From the NCBI GenBank assembly GCA_025559845.1, contig CP048470.1, positions 596,001 through 660,000 of the forward strand: 64,000 bases of DNA, read 5' to 3'. Position numbers and translations under genes: made by a program. Within the stretch, counting starts at the first letter, position 1. Every line of letters starts with the position of its first letter. The notes under the pieces were generated by a model. That model made no database searches. It saw only the letters and a program-made list of their open reading frames with translations, and was not told the origin of the DNA. The stretch is from Agrobacterium tumefaciens (GTDB lineage Bacteria; Pseudomonadota; Alphaproteobacteria; Rhizobiales; Rhizobiaceae). This document shows positions 59,612 to 64,000 of the stretch, piece after piece.

Positions 59612-60934
59612 TCAGTAGTGAGGGGGCAGCTCGACGCCGCCGCGTTTGCTCATGAAATTGTCGACGAAGCGCATTTCGCGCAGCTTGTAGGTCGGGCCGT
59701 AATCCATCCACCACGGTGCTTCCTCAAGCGGTTCGACTTCGAGATCGAGGTCTTTCTCAGGGATGCCGATGGCCCAGTCAGCAAGGATACCGCCAAGCAT
59801 CGTGCCTGTCGGGACGCCACGACCCGAAAGCCCGGTGAGCGCCACGACGCCAGGCGCAAGCCCGTAAAGGCGCGGCACCGTGCGGTACTGCATGTCGAGC
59901 TCACCGAACCAGAGATAGTCCCAGCGCACATCCTCGGTTATTTGCGGGTGCAGCCACTTCAGCTTGTCCGTCATAACCTTCTTCGTATAGTCGAGATCGC
60001 GTCCACGCGGTCCCATCAGAAACATCGAGGCGACGATGCGGTTATCTGCTGACCACTTGTAGCAATAGAAGTCACCGCGCCCATCAATCATCGAGGTGTT
60101 GCGTGGAAGAACCGTTTCTCTGAGCCTGTCCGAAAGAGGATTGGTGGCGCAGACGTAAACCGGCAAAATGCGGAAGCTTTTTTCAAGTTTTGGCCAGCCG
60201 TCGACGGTATAAGCGCCCGTCGCAAAGATCACCTTGTCGGCGATAACATGGCCGGTGCTGCTGGTGACCTTCCACTTGTCACCTTGCCGCTCGCAACCGA
60301 TGGCAGGTGAACTGGTATAAAGTTTCGCTCCTTCCGAAATCACTGCACGAGCCAGTCCGCGTGCATATTTCAGCGGGTGGAGGTGCGCGCCTTCTTCGTG
60401 AAGCCAGCCGCCATACATGCGTGGCGAACCGGTAATCGCGATTGCCTCGTCACGGCTAAGAACGCGAGTGCGCGCGCCGACTTCGTTGTAACTGTCGGCC
60501 TTGTGCTGCAAATGGGGAATATGTCCCGGCCGCATCGCTCCAATGACAAGACCATTTTGAACCCATTCACAGTCGATATTGTAGTGACTGATATATTCAG
60601 CCGCCTTGTCTGCCGCCCTCGTCTGCCGTTTGATCAGACGCTCTGCGAAGGGCTGACCAACCAACGACCGAACCTTTTCCAGTTCGTAATAGGAAAAGGT
60701 CGGGCTGCAATGGCCGGCATTACGGCCCGAACCGCCGTAACCGGCTTCCTCCCGTTCAAGTACAGCGACGGAGACGCCCTTCCGTGCAAGCTCGATTGCG
60801 GTCGTCATGCCGGTATATCCCGCACCGACGATACAGACATCAACCTTCTTTTCTCCGGAAAGGCGTTCCGTCTCGGGGGCAGGCGGGGCCGATGCGAACC
60901 AGTAGGACGCATCGAAAGGCGAGAACTTTGGCAT
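59612..60934 (-). CDS. FAD-dependent oxidoreductase (PuuB/OoxB-like) 1
   Basis: 440 residues. VDVCIVGAGYTGMTTAIELA (about residues 31-50) is the FAD motif after a 25-residue leader with FDASYWFASAPPAPETERLS, typical of gamma-glutamylputrescine-oxidase-like enzymes. AGYGGSGRNAGHCSPTFSYY follows. ALTGLSGRGVPTGTMLGGIL replaces the usual GFSGHGF block of the DAO family. It likely oxidises a secondary amine or polyamine derivative. First oxidoreductase gene after the importer genes. Confidence 0.88.
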   Translation of the reverse strand: MPKFSPFDASYWFASAPPAPETERLSGEKKVDVCIVGAGYTGMTTAIELARKGVSVAVLEREEAGYGGSGRNAGHCSPTFSYYELEKVRSLVGQPFAERLIKRQTRAADKAAEYISHYNIDCEWVQNGLVIGAMRPGHIPHLQHKADSYNEVGARTRVLSRDEAIAITGSPRMYGGWLHEEGAHLHPLKYARGLARAVISEGAKLYTSSPAIGCERQGDKWKVTSSTGHVIADKVIFATGAYTVDGWPKLEKSFRILPVYVCATNPLSDRLRETVLPRNTSMIDGRGDFYCYKWSADNRIVASMFLMGPRGRDLDYTKKVMTDKLKWLHPQITEDVRWDYLWFGELDMQYRTVPRLYGLAPGVVALTGLSGRGVPTGTMLGGILADWAIGIPEKDLDLEVEPLEEAPWWMDYGPTYKLREMRFVDNFMSKRGGVELPPHY

Positions 60935-61009
60935 GTTTGATCCTTCTGCCTATATGCTTGGCTTCATAGGTCGATTTCTGAGATCATACGAGCGGCGCTG
61001 CGCCCATCA

Positions 61010-62623
61010 TCAGGCGCTCCATCCCGGAATGGCATCCACAAGGCTCTTCGTGTACGGGTCCTTCGGAGCCGAGAAGAGTTCGTGGGCAGGAGCAAGCTCA
61101 ACGAGACGCCCCCTCTGCAATACGGCAATACGGTCGCAGATCTGACTTGCGACCCGCAAATCGTGAGTGATGAAGATCATCGAAATGCGGGTTTCCTGCT
61201 GGATTTCGTCGAGAAGCTGCAGGACTTGCGCCTGGATCGAAACATCGAGAGCCGAGACGGCTTCGTCTGCGATCAGCAGAACAGGATTGAACATCAAAGC
61301 ACGGGCAATACCGATACGCTGGCGCTGACCGCCTGAAAATTCGTGCGGATAGCGTTCAAGTGCCTGTTCGGGCAGACCAACTCGTTTCAGCAACCGGACG
61401 GCATTGGCGCGCGCTTCACCAAGCGAGGTTCCAAAGCTCATAGGGCCGCAAACCAGCGAATGTTCGATGGAATGGCGTGGATTGAGCGAGGCGAACGGGT
61501 CCTGAAAGACCATCTGGATATAGGGCCTCTTGCGCCGGAAACTGCTTTCCTTGAGCGGGACCACATCTTCACCATCGAGAATGATCTGTCCGGAATCACT
61601 GTCCAGCAGCTTCATGATCATACGTCCAAGCGTCGATTTTCCCGATCCGGATTCACCGACCACCCCTATCGTCTCGCCCTTGCGAAGAGTAAGGCTGACG
61701 CCATCCACGGCCTGCACGGTGCGTGCCTTGCCGAATAGACCGCCACCCGTCTTGTATGTCTTGTGGAGATCCTTGACGTCGAGAACTGTCGGCGCGTCAT
61801 CCCGCATGGGTTTGCGCGCCTCTGTCCGCATCGTTGGAATGGCGGCGAGCAGACGCCGGGAATAGGGTTCGCGCGGGGTATTGAGCACCTGCTCGGCCGA
61901 GCCATGCTCAATGAGCCTCCCCTTTTCCATGACGATGACCTTGTCGGCAATATCGGCGACCACACCGAAATCGTGGGTGATGAACATCACCGCCATCTTT
62001 TTCTGCCGCTGCAGGCGTTTGATGATTTCGAGAATTTGCGCCTGCGTCGTCACGTCGAGTGCGGTCGTCGGTTCGTCTGCGATGAGCACGTCCGGATCGA
62101 GAGCCAAGGCCATGGCAATCATCACACGCTGGCGTTGGCCACCCGACAATCTGAACGGATACTGGTGCGCCATTGCAGGCGGATTGGGCAAGCCAACCAT
62201 TTCAAGAAGCTCGATCACCCGCCCCCAGCGGTCAGCAGGAGCAGCATCGGGGTGGGTCAGCATGACCTCTTCGATCTGCTGACCGATTGTCATCAGCGGG
62301 TTCAGCGCCGACAGCGGATCTTGAAAGATCATGGAGACCACGCGGCCGTTAAAGCTCGAACGATCCTTTTCGCCGAGAGCCAGAATATCGCGATCGTGCA
62401 AGCGGATCGAACCACTCTCGACCTTGAGTGGCGGCGGCAGCAATCCCATCACGGCATTGGCCGTAACAGACTTTCCAGAACCGGATTCACCAACGATGCA
62501 GAGAATTTCGCCGGCCTCAAGCGTGAAGGATATGTTCTGGACAGCATGTGTGCGGTCGGCAACGCGTGGCAGGCTTACAGTCAGATCGCTTACAGTCAGG
62601 ACAGGGGTCATTGGCAGCCTCAC
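61010..62623 (-). CDS. Dipeptide/oligopeptide ABC transporter ATPase (fused DppD-DppF type)
   Basis: 537 residues with two full ABC domains in one chain. Domain 1: IVGESGSGKSVTANAVMGLL, RLSGGQRQRVMIAMALALDP, VLIADEPTTALDVTTQAQIL. Domain 2: VVGESGSGKSTLGRMIMKLL, EFSGGQRQRIGIARALMFNP, LLIADEAVSALDVSIQAQVL. This corresponds to GsiA/YejF-type fused ATPases. It overlaps the DppC-like gene by four bases. Imported substrates could be peptides, opines or amines that feed the oxidoreductases downstream. Confidence 0.95.
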   Translation of the reverse strand: MRLPMTPVLTVSDLTVSLPRVADRTHAVQNISFTLEAGEILCIVGESGSGKSVTANAVMGLLPPPLKVESGSIRLHDRDILALGEKDRSSFNGRVVSMIFQDPLSALNPLMTIGQQIEEVMLTHPDAAPADRWGRVIELLEMVGLPNPPAMAHQYPFRLSGGQRQRVMIAMALALDPDVLIADEPTTALDVTTQAQILEIIKRLQRQKKMAVMFITHDFGVVADIADKVIVMEKGRLIEHGSAEQVLNTPREPYSRRLLAAIPTMRTEARKPMRDDAPTVLDVKDLHKTYKTGGGLFGKARTVQAVDGVSLTLRKGETIGVVGESGSGKSTLGRMIMKLLDSDSGQIILDGEDVVPLKESSFRRKRPYIQMVFQDPFASLNPRHSIEHSLVCGPMSFGTSLGEARANAVRLLKRVGLPEQALERYPHEFSGGQRQRIGIARALMFNPVLLIADEAVSALDVSIQAQVLQLLDEIQQETRISMIFITHDLRVASQICDRIAVLQRGRLVELAPAHELFSAPKDPYTKSLVDAIPGWSA

Positions 62624-63507
62624 TTTCCATCACCGCGGACATCGAGCGCATCGCGCAGCCCATCGCCGACAAAGTTGAAACCGGTAACCGCCAGCGTGAT
62701 CGCCATGCCTGGAACGATTGCGAGCCAGGGAGCCTTGTCGAGATATTGCTGAGCACCGTTCAGCATGTTGCCCCAAGAGGGTAACGGCGGCTGGATGCCG
62801 TAGCCGAGGAACGAGATGTAGGCTTCGAGAAGAATGGCATTGGCGATGGTGAGGTTCGCAGAAACGATGATCGGGCCCATGACGTTCGGCAGGATTTCTC
62901 GAAACATCACACGGCTTGGCGCCAGGCCCAGCATCGTTGCGGCCAGAACGAATTCCCGGTTGCGAAGCGAGCGAACTTCGGCATCGACCACGCGAGCCAC
63001 CTGCATCCAGCTCGTGATCGCGATAATGACAGTAATCATCAGCGGACTTGGCTTGATAAAGGAGGCAAGCGTCAGCATCAGGAACACACTCGGGAAAGCG
63101 AGGAAGCCATCAACGATGCGCATCAATACTGCACCGATACGACCACCGTAGTAACCGGACACCGTGCCGACCAGCACGCCAATAACGGTCGATATAAGCA
63201 TCGCCGCAACGCCTGCGGTCAGTGAAACTCGGCCAGCCATAAACAGCCGTGCCGCGACGTCACGTCCAAGAGGGTCCGTGCCGAAAATATGCGCACCGGT
63301 CAGAGGGGGAGCGTTGCGCGCCCGCAGATCGATAAAAAGCTGATCGTAGGGGATGAGCCAGGGGCCTGCGATACTGGCAAGGATCAGTACCGTTACGATG
63401 ATCAGCCCAAGCACGGCCAGTTTATGCCGCATGAAGCGTGCAACAACACGGTTGCGTGGACGATGAGGAAGGACAAGATCTACAGTAGCCATCTCGGTCT
63501 TCCTCAT
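62620..63507 (-). CDS. Peptide-type ABC transporter permease (DppC-like)
   Basis: 295 residues from the ATG at 63507, which overlaps the upstream permease stop; an ATG at 63492 is also possible. FMRHKLAVLGLIIVTVLILA is the first membrane helix, and PPLTGAHIFGTDPLGRDVAA is the conserved DppC segment before the transport domain. NREFVLAATMLGLAPSRVMF carries the EAA loop. Six membrane segments in all. It pairs with the DppB-like permease encoded at the window edge. Confidence 0.93.
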   Translation of the reverse strand: MRKTEMATVDLVLPHRPRNRVVARFMRHKLAVLGLIIVTVLILASIAGPWLIPYDQLFIDLRARNAPPLTGAHIFGTDPLGRDVAARLFMAGRVSLTAGVAAMLISTVIGVLVGTVSGYYGGRIGAVLMRIVDGFLAFPSVFLMLTLASFIKPSPLMITVIIAITSWMQVARVVDAEVRSLRNREFVLAATMLGLAPSRVMFREILPNVMGPIIVSANLTIANAILLEAYISFLGYGIQPPLPSWGNMLNGAQQYLDKAPWLAIVPGMAITLAVTGFNFVGDGLRDALDVRGDGK

Positions 63508-64000
63508 GCCAGCCGGATGCGTGGATCGACGATTGCTGAGCAGATATCCGCAAGGAGGCTGCCCAGAACGGTAAGGATGGCAGAAAACATCAGCAGCCCC
63601 ATGATCACGGGATAGTCGCTGTATCCGAGACTATCGAGGAAGAGGCGCCCCATTCCCGGCCAGGTGAAGACCGTTTCGGCCACCAGTGCGCCGCCAAGCA
63701 ATTGCGGTATCTGCATGCCCGCCAGCGTTATCATCGGAAGGAGAGCATTGCGGGCAACGTGACGGCGCATGATGGTCTTGGTGCGCACCCCCTTGGCCCG
63801 TGCCGTCTTCACGAATTCCTGGCCGATCGCCTCCAGCATGGACGAGCGCATGTAGCGGCTCCAGATGGCGATGTTGACGAGCGCAAGGACCAGCGATGGC
63901 AAAATGAGGTGGTGGGCGTAATCCAACAAGGACTGGTCGCCGATGGTGTACATGTTACCGGCCGGAAACCAGCCAAGTCTGAGTGAGAAGATATAGATGG
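63504..64000 (-). CDS. Peptide-type ABC transporter permease (DppB-like), C-terminal part
   Basis: Partial: the frame is open from the window edge, giving about 165 codons. It begins IYIFSLRLGWFPAGNMYTIG, a DppB-typical periplasmic segment, then LPSLVLALVNIAIWSRYMRS, the EAA loop region GQEFVKTARAKGVRTKTIMR and the last helices, ending IVDPRIRLA. The Met at 63953 is internal and not the start. It forms the peptide/opine importer with the genes downstream; its binding-protein gene should lie just beyond the edge. Confidence 0.92.
   Translation of the reverse strand, partial: IYIFSLRLGWFPAGNMYTIGDQSLLDYAHHLILPSLVLALVNIAIWSRYMRSSMLEAIGQEFVKTARAKGVRTKTIMRRHVARNALLPMITLAGMQIPQLLGGALVAETVFTWPGMGRLFLDSLGYSDYPVIMGLLMFSAILTVLGSLLADICSAIVDPRIRLA

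Noticed and set aside
1..64000. Search for tRNA, rRNA, insertion sequences, integrase or phage genes
   Set aside because: No tRNA-like cloverleaf, rRNA stretch, transposase motif or terminal inverted repeat was recognised by eye; a dedicated scan could still find a tRNA in the short gaps.

Overview
The window reads as chromosomal or large-replicon DNA of an alphaproteobacterium of the order Hyphomicrobiales (Rhizobiales), most likely an Agrobacterium/Rhizobium or Ochrobactrum relative. The grounds are moderately high GC, dense operons of sugar and amino-acid ABC transporters, many LysR regulators, Agrobacterium-type sugar dehydrogenase modules and a CtrA-type box. I see no rRNA, tRNA, CRISPR array, insertion sequence or phage gene. 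The genus is an inference from gene content only.

Layout. 1-7234: an RbsABC-type sugar importer with a lactonase at its 3' end (cut by the window edge), divergent from a soluble GAF histidine kinase and a NarL-type regulator. 7253-10197: a LysR regulator, a VOC protein, a short-chain dehydrogenase and a MarR regulator. 10517-16930: a three-subunit FAD sugar/polyol dehydrogenase (Tat small subunit, GMC flavoprotein with a 3Fe-4S motif, triheme cytochrome c), its own two-component system and an exported DUF336 protein. 17008-23253: a penicillin-binding carboxypeptidase, a second DUF336-type protein, an Old Yellow Enzyme with a divergent ArsR regulator and a striking double operator, a LysR/MFS pair and a GNAT protein.

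23255-30717: a LysR regulator divergent from an argininosuccinate-lyase-like C-N lyase, a polar amino-acid ABC importer, an MmgE/PrpD protein and a NodB-type deacetylase. Lyase plus MmgE/PrpD epimerase is the enzyme pair known for iminodisuccinate breakdown in Agrobacterium, so this is a candidate aminopolycarboxylate pathway. 30819-42480: a cytochrome-linked GMC dehydrogenase with subunit 3 (glucoside-3-dehydrogenase type), two TIM-barrel isomerase/epimerase proteins, a Gfo/Idh dehydrogenase, a LacI regulator and a complete RbsABC-type importer. Together these suggest uptake and catabolism of a glycoside or unusual sugar, perhaps through 3-keto intermediates.

43900-56296 is the most unusual part: a TolC-like protein, a BapA-like surface protein with 475 residues of strictly alternating Asp-Ala, a LapB-type exporter, a HlyD-type adaptor, and a 1049-residue fusion of a helical toroid-like region to a MurF-like ligase that is translationally coupled to the adaptor. 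A CtrA-type box lies upstream of the TolC gene. 56559-64000: three FAD amine/amino-acid oxidoreductases, a cupin and an oligopeptide-type ABC importer (cut by the window edge) in one long minus-strand operon.
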